A program made the position numbers and the translations under genes. A stretch of 35,556 nt of DNA from an uncultured Prevotellaceae bacterium (GTDB lineage: Bacteria; Bacteroidota; Bacteroidia; Bacteroidales; Bacteroidaceae). Shown here piece after piece: positions 17,382 to 25,558 of the stretch. The notes beneath the pieces were generated by a model, which did not search any database, was not told where the DNA came from, and worked only from the letters and a program-made list of their open reading frames with translations. The stretch spans positions 1-35,556 of the forward strand of contig CAMNHM010000012.1 in the NCBI GenBank assembly GCA_946539475.1, in the 5' to 3' direction. Positions within the stretch are counted from its first letter, which is position 1; every line of letters starts with the position of its first letter.

Positions 17382-18626
17382 ATGAGAATAGACCTCGACT
17401 CATATCGCGAAATACTCGACACCCTGACTCGCAACAAGTCAAGGTCGTTCCTCACGGGCTTCGGCGTCTTCTGGGGAGTATTCATGCTCGTGGCACTCAT
17501 AGGAGGCGGAAAAGGACTGAAAGAGATGCTCAACCAGAACTTTGAGGGCTTCGCCACCAACTCGGCCATGATCTGGTCGCAGCCCACGACGAAGGCCTAC
17601 AAAGGCTTCCGCAAAGGGCGCTACTGGGAGATGGACTACAACGACGTGGAACGCCTGCGACAGCGAGTGCCCGAGCTCGACGTCGTCAGCCCCGTGCTCT
17701 TCTCCAATGGCGGCACCGCCTACTATGGCGACCGCAAGACCAGCGTGGGCATCAACGGCGTCCATCCCGACTACCAGCGCGTCAACGAGCCCAAGATCTT
17801 CTACGGGCGATTCCTCAACGACATGGACATCGCACAGCGGCGCAAAGTGTGCGTCATTGGCAAGAAGACCTACAAGGACCTCTTCCCACAGGGAGGCGAC
17901 CCCTGCGGAAAGTATATACGCGTCGACTCCGTCTACTACCAGGTGGTGGGCGTCGACTACAACGTCTCGAACATCAATCTCGGAGGCGACGCGGGCACGA
18001 CGATGCTCTTGCCCATCACACTCATGCAGCAGACCTACAACATGGGCAACGACGTCCATATGATTGCTGTCACGGGGCGCAAGGGAGTGGTCATGTCGAA
18101 CATTGCACCACGCATCCGCGAGACCATCGCACGCCATCACGCCGTCGACCCCACCGACGAGAAGGGAATCATGGTGTTCAACACCGAGGTGCTCTTCCAG
18201 ATGCTCGACAATCTCTTCAGCGGCGTCAACTTCCTCATCTGGCTCGTAGGACTGGGAACACTACTCGCAGGAGCCATCGGCGTGTCGAACATCATGATGG
18301 TCACCGTGCGCGAGCGTACCACCGAGATCGGCATCCGGCGAGCCATCGGGGCCACGCCCCGCAACATCCTCTCGCAGATCATCTCCGAGAGCATCGCCCT
18401 GACACTCGTCGCAGGTATGAGCGGCATCCTCTTTGCCGTGGCCATCCTGCAGATGCTCGAGATGGGCAACACCGAGGACGGCATCGTCACCGCCCACTTC
18501 CAAGTCGATTTCTGGACGGCCATCCTAGCAGCACTCGCCATCGCCACAATGGGCGTACTGGCAGGCCTGGCACCCGCCGCCAGAGCCATGTCGATCAAGC
18601 CTGTCGATGCCATGCGCGACGAATAA
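17382..18626 (+). CDS. MacB-like ABC permease, second copy
   Basis: 414 residues with the same fold as the first permease but well diverged: N-terminal helix FLTGFGVFWGVFMLVALIGGG, periplasmic core to about 280, then FLIWLVGLGTLLAGAIGVSNIMMV, the loop VRERTTEIGIRRAIGATP, the helix SIALTLVAGMSGILFAVAIL, and the last helix ending in AARAMSIKPVDAMRDE. The gap to the first permease is 22 bases. Two different permeases with one ATPase suggest a heterodimeric pump, common in Bacteroidetes. Substrate unknown: macrolide-like drugs, peptides, lipids or siderophores are possible for the family. Confidence 0.94.
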   Translation: MRIDLDSYREILDTLTRNKSRSFLTGFGVFWGVFMLVALIGGGKGLKEMLNQNFEGFATNSAMIWSQPTTKAYKGFRKGRYWEMDYNDVERLRQRVPELDVVSPVLFSNGGTAYYGDRKTSVGINGVHPDYQRVNEPKIFYGRFLNDMDIAQRRKVCVIGKKTYKDLFPQGGDPCGKYIRVDSVYYQVVGVDYNVSNINLGGDAGTTMLLPITLMQQTYNMGNDVHMIAVTGRKGVVMSNIAPRIRETIARHHAVDPTDEKGIMVFNTEVLFQMLDNLFSGVNFLIWLVGLGTLLAGAIGVSNIMMVTVRERTTEIGIRRAIGATPRNILSQIISESIALTLVAGMSGILFAVAILQMLEMGNTEDGIVTAHFQVDFWTAILAALAIATMGVLAGLAPAARAMSIKPVDAMRDE

Positions 18627-18644
18627 ACATTAACCCCTAAGTAT

Positions 18645-19766
18645 ATGAAAAAGTACTTCAAAGTGTTCATTGCAGCCCTTGTGGCGCTCGTGTTCATCGG
18701 AACATTCGTCTTCCTATGGCAGAAGAGTCAGCCGAAGCCCATCGCCTATGCTGAGTTCACGCCACAGCAGCAAGACATCCGCAAGACGACCATCATCACC
18801 GGCAAGATCGAGCCACGCAACGAGGTGAACGTCAAGCCGCAGATCAGCGGCATCATCGCGGAGCTGCTCAAGGAGCCCGGCGACCGTGTCGAGCAGGGCG
18901 AGGTGATCGCCAAGGTGAAGGTCATACCCGACATGGGGTCGCTGTCGTCTGCCGAGAGCCGCGTGCGCCTGGCCGACATCAACCTCCGGCAGGTTGAGAA
19001 CGACTTCGCGCGCACCGACAACCTGCACCGCCAGCAACTCGTCAGCGACGAGGAGCACGAGAAGGCCCGCCAGCAACTGCGACAGGCACAGGAGGAGAAA
19101 GCCGCTGCCGTCGACGCCCTGCAGGTGGTGCGCGACGGCGTGTCGCGCTCCAATGCCTCCGCCTCCAGCACCCTCATCCGCTCTACCATCAGCGGCATCA
19201 TCCTCGACATCCCCGTCAAGGTGGGTAACTCCGTCATCAACTCCAACACTTTCAACGACGGTACCACCATCGCCACCGTCGCCAACATGCAAGACCTCAT
19301 CTTCCGGGGCAATATCGACGAGACAGAGGTGGGGCAGCTCAACGTCGGAATACCGATGAAGATCACCATCGGAGCCATGCAGGATCTCTCGTTCGATGCC
19401 ACCCTGGAGTATATCTCGCCGAAAGCTACGGAGAGCAACGGCGCCAATCAGTTCGAGCTGAAGGCCGCCATCATCGTACCCGAGGGCAACCACATCCGCA
19501 GCGGCTACTCGGCCAACGCCGAGATAGTGCTCGCCGAGGCTCACCAGGTGCTCTGCGTGCCGGAGAGTGCCATCGAGTTCAGCGGCGACAGCACCTTCGT
19601 GCGCGTCCTAAAGCCCACGGCAGATGGCGGGCAGCCGCAGTATGAGCGCCGTCCTGTCACGCTGGGACTCTCCGACGGCGTCAACATTGAGGTGCGGCAG
19701 GGACTGAAAGCCGGCGAGAAGGTGCGCGGTCCACAGATCATCAGCGACGACGACAGCGACGAATAA
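18645..19766 (+). CDS. Periplasmic adaptor subunit (HlyD/MacA-like membrane fusion protein)
   Basis: 373 residues. One N-terminal membrane anchor (FIAALVALVFIGTFVFLWQ, about 8-26) precedes the lipoyl half-motifs (GKIEPRNEVNVKPQISGII with LKEPGDRVEQGEVIAKV), an alpha-helical hairpin (about 105-165: LRQVENDFARTDNLHRQQLVSDEEHEKARQQL), a beta-barrel domain, and a C-terminal membrane-proximal part (VCVPESAIEF, VTLGLSDGVNIEVRQGLKAGEKV). It connects the MacB-like pump to the TolC-like channel. The acidic tail DDDSDE is a minor oddity. Gap to the second permease 18 bases, to the channel gene 27 bases: one operon. Confidence 0.94.
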   Translation: MKKYFKVFIAALVALVFIGTFVFLWQKSQPKPIAYAEFTPQQQDIRKTTIITGKIEPRNEVNVKPQISGIIAELLKEPGDRVEQGEVIAKVKVIPDMGSLSSAESRVRLADINLRQVENDFARTDNLHRQQLVSDEEHEKARQQLRQAQEEKAAAVDALQVVRDGVSRSNASASSTLIRSTISGIILDIPVKVGNSVINSNTFNDGTTIATVANMQDLIFRGNIDETEVGQLNVGIPMKITIGAMQDLSFDATLEYISPKATESNGANQFELKAAIIVPEGNHIRSGYSANAEIVLAEAHQVLCVPESAIEFSGDSTFVRVLKPTADGGQPQYERRPVTLGLSDGVNIEVRQGLKAGEKVRGPQIISDDDSDE

Positions 19767-19793
19767 TCCTTTTATCCCCTAAGTTATTAGAAT

Positions 19794-21143
19794 ATGAAAC
19801 GCATTCTGCTGAATATCTCATTTCTCATTTCCTGTTTCTCATTACTCCCCGCAGGAGCACAGACGGCGTGGACGCTGGAGCAGTGTATCGATCACGCCGT
19901 GGAGCATAGCATCGCCGTAAAGCAGATGGAGAACCAGCTAGGAAAGCAGGAGCTGCAACTGCAGGCCTCCAAGGCACAGCGGCTGCCCGACCTCAACGCC
20001 TCTGCCAGCCAGAACTTCTCCTTCGGGCGAGGACTCACCGCCGAGAACACCTACACCAATACCAACACCAGCAGCACGTCGTTCAGCATAGGCACCAGCG
20101 TGCCAATCTTCACCGGCTTCCAGATTCCCAATCAGGTGAAGCTCAGCCAGCTCAACCTTGAGGCTGCCACCCACGACCTGGAAAAGGCGCGCAACGACAT
20201 CCGCACGCAGGTGGCACGACAGTACGTACAGACACTCTACGACCTCGAGATCGAGAGCGTAGCCCGACGGCAGTTAGACATCGACTCTGCACAGGTGCGC
20301 CGCCTGGAGGCACTCCTCGGTGCCGGACGGGCCAGTCAGGCAGAGCTGTCGCAGCAGCGCGCCACCCTCGCACAGAGTCGGCTCACCGTCACGCAGGCCC
20401 ACAACAACGTACGCCTGTCGCTGCTCACCCTCAGTCAGCTGCTGGAGCTCGACAGCCCCGAAGACTTCACCATTGCCATCCCCGACTCTGCACACATCGA
20501 AAGCCTCACCACCAACGAATCATCGCTCACCACTCAGCCCACTCCCGAACAGATCTTCCAGGAGGCCCTCCTCGTGCGACCTGAGATCAAGGCAGAGCAG
20601 ATACGCCTGCAGGCCACCGAGAACAGCATCCGACTGGCACAGGCAGGCTACTACCCCACCCTCAGCTTCTCAGCCGGACTAGGCACCAACTACTACACCA
20701 CCTCCGGATTCCCCGCAGACGGATTCGCCCGACAGCTGAAGAACAACTTCAGTCAGTATCTGGGATTCAACCTCAGCATACCCATCTTCAACCGACTGCA
20801 GACACGCAACAGCGTACGCTCGGCACGCATCGACCGCCTCACCCAGCAGCTGCAGCTCGCAGGCACCCGAAAGGAGCTCTTCAAGGAAATACAGCAGGCA
20901 TACTACAACACCGTCGCTGCCCGTCAGAAGCTCCTCAGCAGCAGCCAGGCACGGCGTGCCGCACAGGACGCCTTCCAGCTCGTCACCGCCAAATACGAGC
21001 AGGGCAAGACCACCATCACCGAGTTCAACGAGGCGCGCAACAACCTCCTCAAGGCAGAGAGCGATCTCACGCAAGCCCGCTACGAGAACCTCTACCAGAC
21101 GGCGCTCATACAGTTCTACCGAGGAAAGCCCCTGCGATTCTGA
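19794..21143 (+). CDS. TolC family outer membrane efflux protein
   Basis: 449 residues. The signal peptide is cleaved after PAGA (residue 22); its core ISFLISCFSLL is encoded by a TTTCTCATT-type simple repeat. The mature protein has the two OEP repeats of the TolC fold: WTLEQCIDHAVEHSIAVKQMENQ at the start of the first and EQIFQEALLVRPEIKAEQIRLQATE at the start of the second, each with long amphipathic helices and strand pairs such as SFGRGLTAENTYTNTNTSSTSF. It forms the trimeric outer-membrane channel for the pump encoded upstream. Last gene of the operon; no hairpin terminator is seen, and a 22-bp tandem array begins 51 bases after the stop. Confidence 0.94.
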   Translation: MKRILLNISFLISCFSLLPAGAQTAWTLEQCIDHAVEHSIAVKQMENQLGKQELQLQASKAQRLPDLNASASQNFSFGRGLTAENTYTNTNTSSTSFSIGTSVPIFTGFQIPNQVKLSQLNLEAATHDLEKARNDIRTQVARQYVQTLYDLEIESVARRQLDIDSAQVRRLEALLGAGRASQAELSQQRATLAQSRLTVTQAHNNVRLSLLTLSQLLELDSPEDFTIAIPDSAHIESLTTNESSLTTQPTPEQIFQEALLVRPEIKAEQIRLQATENSIRLAQAGYYPTLSFSAGLGTNYYTTSGFPADGFARQLKNNFSQYLGFNLSIPIFNRLQTRNSVRSARIDRLTQQLQLAGTRKELFKEIQQAYYNTVAARQKLLSSSQARRAAQDAFQLVTAKYEQGKTTITEFNEARNNLLKAESDLTQARYENLYQTALIQFYRGKPLRF

Positions 21144-21613
21144 CGTCACCTGGCATTACGCTTTAGCTAATGGCTTTATCAGGTTTCTGGAGAGGACGTA
21201 TCTCTCGCCTCCTTTGAACGTATCTCTCGGGCCTTCAGAACGTATCTCTCGGGCCTTCAGAACGTATCTCTCGACGCCTCTGAACGTATCTCGGCCTTTA
21301 CACCCACGTTCAGAGGTCAACCGATGCGGCACTTTTGAAGTACCTCGACAGCCTCCTTGTAATACAAGGAAGCCGCACTTGCTATACAAAGAGGCTGCAG
21401 AGCAACTACAAGAAGGCCGTCGTTAGTCAATCGAAGACGCCTCAGGGGCACTGGCCCTCATGGCGGCGTGCCGTCTCCCGAATGGCGTCTTCATGACCGG
21501 AGACGGCGGCAAATGGTGCAAACTGAGCTGCACGGTTCAGCATCGACATCTGCGGATGGCGTTTCGACACGTGGTGTGGCAAATTGATGATATCGTCGTA
21601 ATTTCCCATTATT
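21144..21613. other. Gene-free interval between the efflux operon and the Y-family polymerase gene
   Basis: This 470-base interval separates two convergent genes. It holds the 22-bp array (21194-21303) and a zone of interlocked 9-bp inverted repeats: GAAGACGCC (21433) with GGCGTCTTC (21484), and GCCGTCTCC (21470) with GGAGACGGC (21499). The two pairs interleave, so they cannot both form as simple hairpins. No gene, promoter or T-rich terminator was seen; possible reading frames look like chance. Confidence 0.6.
21194..21303. repeat. 22-bp tandem array, copy 2
   Basis: Five units in exact 22-base register start at 21194, 21216, 21238, 21260 and 21282. Each begins GRACGTATCTCTCG (the last unit is shortened in homology) and most end in GGCCTTCA or CGCCTCT. 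Units two and three are identical. The period equals that of the arrays at 697-806 and 26847-27091, and the CCTTC-GA-CG pattern recalls the first array. Confidence 0.88.
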
Positions 21614-23128
21614 TCATGCCCTGTGGCCTCCTATCTGCTCGTTGCGCTCCCTGGCGGTGGCACCCTCCTCAAAGTTCAGCCCGCGTAGGATGGCGTTCTT
21701 TCCGAAGCGCTGCTTGATGCGCAACTGCGCCTCCTGCATACGTCGTTCTTTTTCCAGCGCTGCCTGCTCTGCCTGCTGCTTTCGCTGCAGCTCCTCGTAG
21801 TCGGTGAAGAGGTCCAGCTGCTGGGGCTCAGAGTGCTTTTTCGCACTCTCCTCGTCCACCACGTGGTTCACCGTCAGGTTGATGCGTCGCACCAGCAGGT
21901 CGCTGTTCACAATGCGGTCGTAGAGTTCTGTGACCGCTTCGGTCATGATCCTCGTCGACGATGTCTGCTGGCTGAGGCTGGCCGTTCCGTGGGCGTGCTT
22001 GGGCACCTGTCGCCCGTAGTAGTCGGTCGTTATCTCGCCGTGATAGCGAGCTCTTACGTTGGGATCGCTGAGGCTCTCGCGGTCGTAGCCCACCGTGAGC
22101 ACCAGCTGGTCGGCAACCAGTCGGCGTGACACCAGCTCTAGTGCCAGGTGCTCGACCATCTCCTGCACCACGACGCGAGCCTTCCTCACGTCGTAAGGCG
22201 ACTGCAGCACCTGTCCGTTGCTCATCGAGTTCGTCTCCGGCTTATAGGCTTTCACCATCGCCATCGTACAGGGTTCCCACCCCCAGGCATGATCGATGAG
22301 CAGCTCGGCATTGACGCCGAAGAGGCGGTAGAGTAGCTCCTCGTTCTGCAACGAGAGCCGCGCCAGCTGTCCCATCGTCTCGACGCCGTGTACTGCCAGC
22401 TTCTCTGCAATGCCCTTTCCCACGCGCCAGAACTTCGTCAGCGGACGATAGTCCCACAGCTCACGCCGATAGCTCATCTCGTCGAGCTCGGCAATGCGCA
22501 CGCCGTCCTTGTCGGCAGGTGCCTTCTTGGCCATGATGTCCATTGCCACCTTGCAGAGGTACATGTTCGTGCCTATGCCTGCCGTCGCCGTGATACCTGT
22601 TTGCGAGAGCACGTCGCGAATCATTGTCATCGCCAGCTCGTGGGCCGTCATCTTGTAGCTGCCGAGATAGTTGGTGACGTCCATGAATACCTCGTCGATG
22701 CTGTACACGTGGATGTCCTCGGCAGCGATATACTTCAGGTAGATGTCGTAGATCTTGCTGCTCACCTCTATGTAATGTGCCATGCGAGGCTTCGCGGCGA
22801 TATAGTCGACTGCCCAATCGGGATGCTCCTTCAGCTCGGTGTCAGAGGCAGAGCGGCCCGTCAGCCGTCGCCCTGGCGCTTGCATCTGACGTTCGTAGTT
22901 CACTTCGCGCAGACGTTGCACCACCTCGAACAGCCTGGCGCGCCCTCCGATGCCATAGGCCTTCAGCGACGGTGTCACCGCCAGGCAGATGGTCTTCTCC
23001 GTTCGCTCCACGTCGGCCACCACCAGGTTGGTAGTCAGCGGGTCGAGCCCCCTGTCCACGCACTCCACCGACCCATAGAAGCTCTTCAGGTCGATGGCGA
23101 TATATGTCCGCGTCTGCTCTTCCATCAA
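21614..23128 (-). CDS. Y-family (translesion) DNA polymerase, UmuC/DinB-like
   Basis: 504 residues. The palm metals are bound by D13 in AIDLKSFYGSVE and D145/E146 in VYSIDEVFMD. FGVNAELL and the thumb (FWRVGKGIAEKLAVHGVETMGQL, a helix-hairpin-helix) follow, with a little-finger domain to about 425. QLDLF (437-441) fits the beta-clamp binding motif. A charged coiled-coil stretch (444-472) leads to a conserved-looking tail RFGKNAILRGLNFEEGATARERNEQIGGHRA (given here only as landmarks RFGKNAI, EEGAT and GGHRA). This tail is like the UvrX-type polymerases of Firmicutes rather than E. coli DinB. It copies damaged DNA with low fidelity. No LexA box was recognised upstream; it begins 19 bases after the beta-helix lipoprotein and is probably co-transcribed with it. 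Confidence 0.92.
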   Translation of the reverse strand: MMEEQTRTYIAIDLKSFYGSVECVDRGLDPLTTNLVVADVERTEKTICLAVTPSLKAYGIGGRARLFEVVQRLREVNYERQMQAPGRRLTGRSASDTELKEHPDWAVDYIAAKPRMAHYIEVSSKIYDIYLKYIAAEDIHVYSIDEVFMDVTNYLGSYKMTAHELAMTMIRDVLSQTGITATAGIGTNMYLCKVAMDIMAKKAPADKDGVRIAELDEMSYRRELWDYRPLTKFWRVGKGIAEKLAVHGVETMGQLARLSLQNEELLYRLFGVNAELLIDHAWGWEPCTMAMVKAYKPETNSMSNGQVLQSPYDVRKARVVVQEMVEHLALELVSRRLVADQLVLTVGYDRESLSDPNVRARYHGEITTDYYGRQVPKHAHGTASLSQQTSSTRIMTEAVTELYDRIVNSDLLVRRINLTVNHVVDEESAKKHSEPQQLDLFTDYEELQRKQQAEQAALEKERRMQEAQLRIKQRFGKNAILRGLNFEEGATARERNEQIGGHRA

Positions 23129-23147
23129 TCAGCCGTTCCGTTTGCGG

Positions 23148-24128
23148 CTACTCCTCTTCAACGTCGGGCAAATCGGTGGCATCGCGATAATCCATCAGCA
23201 CGTCGCTGTTGATGAATTCTACATTGTTGGCATTGTCGTCGTAATGGTGCTCTACGAAGCTGTTCTTCACCTTTATCGTCGTATCGTAGATGCGGAAGAG
23301 CTGTCCACGATTGTCGTAGAAACGGCAGTCGTCGAAGACAACCTTCTTGCTATCCTCGACGGCGATGCCCAGTCCGTTGTCATAGATTTTGCAGCCTTTG
23401 ACCTCCACATTCGATGTTTGATAGAGGCTGATGCCATCGTCGCTGCATCCGAAGAACTCGCTATTGCGCAGCACGATGTCAGAGCAGTGGTCAGCCTCAA
23501 AGCCTGTGACACCACAACCATAGAGCTGGCTGTTGCTGATGAGCAGCTTTTCGCAATATTCTGCCCTGACCACATCGCCCGAGCAGTCGCCCGTGTCGGT
23601 ATGTCCCATCGTCAGACCCTTGACGGCAATGTTCTTACAGCGGTTGAACCATAGCACGTCGGCATAGCGGGGCTCGACAATGAGTATGCCGTCCTCATCG
23701 CCCTTGGCCTCGATGAAGATATCGTGAAGATTGTTGATGACGAGCGAGTTGCCGTCGTATTCCTCGTTGTAGAACACACCGGCATCGTAGCGCCGCTCAT
23801 CTTGGAACATGAATGACTCGAGCTCACCCTCTTCGACCAACTCGTTGATAGCCTCAGTGAGGTTCAGGGCGTCGTCGCCTTTAATAATAATGTGTCGGTT
23901 GTTCTTCAGGGCAAGTATAAACTCGCGCGCCGTCGTCACCGTAACGGTCTTCACGTCGTCGAAGTAGCGATTGGGATTGCTCAGCATCGACTCATCTTCC
24001 TCGTCGTCGATTGCCACTGTGTCGCTATTCGACTTCTTCTCACTCTTGCAAGAGGTCAGCAATACTGTAGTCGTCAGCAGCGCTACTGCGGCGACGGTGA
24101 AAAGCTTCATGGTCGTTCTTACGTTCAT
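23148..24128 (-). CDS. Lipoprotein with right-handed parallel beta-helix repeats
   Basis: 326 residues. The lipoprotein signal ends at LLTSC with Cys 27. An acidic linker (DDEEDESM) follows, then about ten short beta-helix rungs from about residue 70: SLVINNLHDIFIEA, LWFNRCKNIAVKGLTM, DVVRAEYCEKLLISNSQL, GFEADHCSDIVLRNSEF, GISLYQTSNVEVKGCKI, GIAVEDSKKVVFDDCRF. The asparagine/cysteine ladder positions are those of pectate-lyase-like or periplasmic NosD-like folds. No catalytic residues can be named, so binding or structural roles are as likely as carbohydrate cleavage. It is the first gene of a reverse transcript with a full promoter at 24167-24197, next to the origin-like region. Confidence 0.85.
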   Translation of the reverse strand: MNVRTTMKLFTVAAVALLTTTVLLTSCKSEKKSNSDTVAIDDEEDESMLSNPNRYFDDVKTVTVTTAREFILALKNNRHIIIKGDDALNLTEAINELVEEGELESFMFQDERRYDAGVFYNEEYDGNSLVINNLHDIFIEAKGDEDGILIVEPRYADVLWFNRCKNIAVKGLTMGHTDTGDCSGDVVRAEYCEKLLISNSQLYGCGVTGFEADHCSDIVLRNSEFFGCSDDGISLYQTSNVEVKGCKIYDNGLGIAVEDSKKVVFDDCRFYDNRGQLFRIYDTTIKVKNSFVEHHYDDNANNVEFINSDVLMDYRDATDLPDVEEE

Positions 24129-24166
24129 AATCGTTTTGTTTTAAGGGTTTTACTTATTTCCGCTGA

Positions 24167-24197
24167 CAAAGTTACGCATTTCTCCGCAAACTACAAA
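24167..24197 (-). promoter_or_regulatory. Promoter of the beta-helix lipoprotein / polymerase operon
   Basis: On the reverse strand TTTG (24194-24197), 19 bases, then TAACTTTG (24167-24174): exact Bacteroidetes consensus. It lies 38 bases before the lipoprotein start codon and directly beside the DnaA-box array, so DnaA occupancy could affect it. Confidence 0.78.
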
Positions 24198-24214
24198 ATA
24201 TTCGGAGCGCTTTC

Positions 24215-24272
24215 TGTGGATAACTATGTGGATAAGTGTGGAAAACTTTGTGGAAAACTTTGTGGAGAACTC
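24215..24272. repeat. Phased array of five DnaA-box-like repeats
   Basis: Five head-to-tail units start at 24215, 24227, 24237, 24249 and 24261 (spacing 12, 10, 12, 12 bases): TGTGGATAACTA, TGTGGATAAG, TGTGGAAAACTT twice, and TGTGGAGAACTC. The first two contain the perfect DnaA box; the others differ by one or two bases. All point the same way. A further perfect box lies at 24380-24388. Confidence 0.85.
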
Positions 24273-24355
24273 TTCACAGGGTATAACCAACGACTTATTA
24301 TGGCCTAAAAATGAAGTTTTCCACGTTTTTATGCTCGAAAAAGATATAAACTTCG

Positions 24356-24363
24356 TAAATTTG
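24356..24363 (+). promoter_or_regulatory. Putative -7 element upstream of nadA
   Basis: TAAATTTG fits TAnnTTTG and lies about 205 bases before the nadA start inside the origin-like region. No proper TTTG -33 partner, and the distance implies a long leader; weak support. Confidence 0.4.
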
Positions 24364-24567
24364 CACCGAATTAGGAAATTGTGGATAAGTGGTCGTAATG
24401 CTTCATTATCAGCGTGAAAGAATTCACAATGGTTGTTGACAACGCTAGTACCACGGGTGATTATCGGAATGAGCAAGAAAATGGCTCCCGAGTTATCAAC
24501 TTATCAACGCCACATCATTCTTATCATTTCTATTTCAAAGAAAGAAAAAAAAGAAAAGAATAATAAT

Positions 24568-25548
24568 ATGATGTTGAAAAAAGAATGGATTGAGCAGGGA
24601 TTCATCGACGAGCCCGTCGACCTGAAGGCAGAGATTCGCCGCCTCTGCAAGGAGAAGGATGCCATCCTGCTGGCACATTACTACACCACGGGCGACATTC
24701 AGGAAGCAGCCGACTTCATAGGCGACTCGCTGGCGCTGGCCCGGAAGGCAGCACAGACGGATGCCAAAATCATCGTGATGGCTGGTGTACACTTCATGGC
24801 AGAGACGTGCAAGCTGCTCTCGCCGGAGAAGCTGGTGCTCTGCCCCGACCTGAATGCCGGCTGCTCGCTGGCCGACTCCTGTAAGGCGGAGGACCTGAAG
24901 GCGTTCAAGGCCGCGCATCCTGGCTACAAGGTGGTGAGCTACGTCAACACGACGGCTGCCGTAAAGGCGCTGACGGATGTCGTAGTGACCAGCGGCAATG
25001 CCCGTCAGGTCGTCGACACGTTCCCTGTTGACGAGAAGATTATCTTTGGCCCCGACTATAACCTGGGCTCGTATATCAACGCCGTGACGGGTCGTGATAT
25101 GCTGCTCTGGCAGGGCGGCTGTCATGTGCATGAGCGTTTCTCCGTCGAGGGCATCCTGAAGCTGAAGGAGGAGCATCCAGAGGCGTTGGTGCTGGCTCAT
25201 CCTGAGTGTAAGGGACCGGTGCTGAAGATTGCCGATGTGGTGGGCTCGACAGCCGTGCTGCTGAAGTATGTCGTCGAGCATCCCGAGCTGTCGTTCATCG
25301 TGGCGACGGAGGCGGGCATCCTTCACGAGATGGAGCGTCAGTGTCCGTCGACACAGCTCTATCCCGTTCCCCCGGAGTATTCGGAGGCAACGATAGGCTG
25401 TCATTGCAACGAGTGCCAGTATATGAAGATGAACACGCTGCTGAAGATCTACAACTGTCTGAAGTACGAGTGGCCTGCTGTCGAGGTCGACGCTGCCATT
25501 GCGCGCGATGCAGTGAAGCCTATCGAGCGGATGTTGGAGCTTTCATAA
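24568..25548 (+). CDS. nadA: Quinolinate synthase
   Basis: 326 residues from the chosen start. It condenses iminoaspartate with dihydroxyacetone phosphate to quinolinate in NAD biosynthesis, using a [4Fe-4S] cluster. The three cluster cysteines are visible in DLNAGCSLADSC, HPECKGPV and GCHCNECQYMKMNTL. KDAILLAHYYTTGDIQEAADFIGDSLAL, MAGVHFMAETCK, YVNTTAAVKALTD, IFGPDYNLGSYI and WQGGCHVHERF are further family landmarks. An open frame extends upstream to 24433 but has the composition of the AT-rich gap, so ATG 24568 (or 24571) is the start; the family begins with WIEQGFIDEP-like sequence just there. The usual partners nadB and nadC are not adjacent. The phosphatase gene follows after 10 bases and is likely co-transcribed. 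Confidence 0.96.
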   Translation: MMLKKEWIEQGFIDEPVDLKAEIRRLCKEKDAILLAHYYTTGDIQEAADFIGDSLALARKAAQTDAKIIVMAGVHFMAETCKLLSPEKLVLCPDLNAGCSLADSCKAEDLKAFKAAHPGYKVVSYVNTTAAVKALTDVVVTSGNARQVVDTFPVDEKIIFGPDYNLGSYINAVTGRDMLLWQGGCHVHERFSVEGILKLKEEHPEALVLAHPECKGPVLKIADVVGSTAVLLKYVVEHPELSFIVATEAGILHEMERQCPSTQLYPVPPEYSEATIGCHCNECQYMKMNTLLKIYNCLKYEWPAVEVDAAIARDAVKPIERMLELS

Positions 25549-25558
25549 AACACGGAGG

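Larger units (their letters stand above)
24129..24567. other. Candidate chromosomal replication origin (oriC-like region)
   Basis: This 439-base AT-rich gap lies between divergent genes and is unlike the GC-rich surroundings. It contains three exact DnaA boxes (TGTGGATAA, i.e. TTATCCACA on the reverse strand) at 24215, 24227 and 24380, related 9-mers in a phased array, and two TTATCAAC motifs (24493, 24501) near the nadA start. In hand-counted lines the forward strand has C above G to the left of the region, in genes of both directions, and mostly G at or above C to the right, the sign change expected at an origin. No dnaA, parAB or gidA gene is in the window, so the assignment rests on these signals only. 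Confidence 0.6.

Noticed and set aside
16883..17587. Reverse open frame of 234 codons opposite the permeases
   Set aside because: It spans two well-supported forward genes and has shadow composition.
24215..24388. Replication terminus (dif/ter) instead of an origin
   Set aside because: The skew appears to change from C-rich to G-rich on the forward strand, the direction expected at an origin, and DnaA boxes rather than a dif-like 28-mer are seen.
24433..24567. Longer nadA start at 24433
   Set aside because: The extra 45 residues are coded by the AT-rich origin-like gap and are unlike quinolinate synthases; ATG 24568 fits the family.
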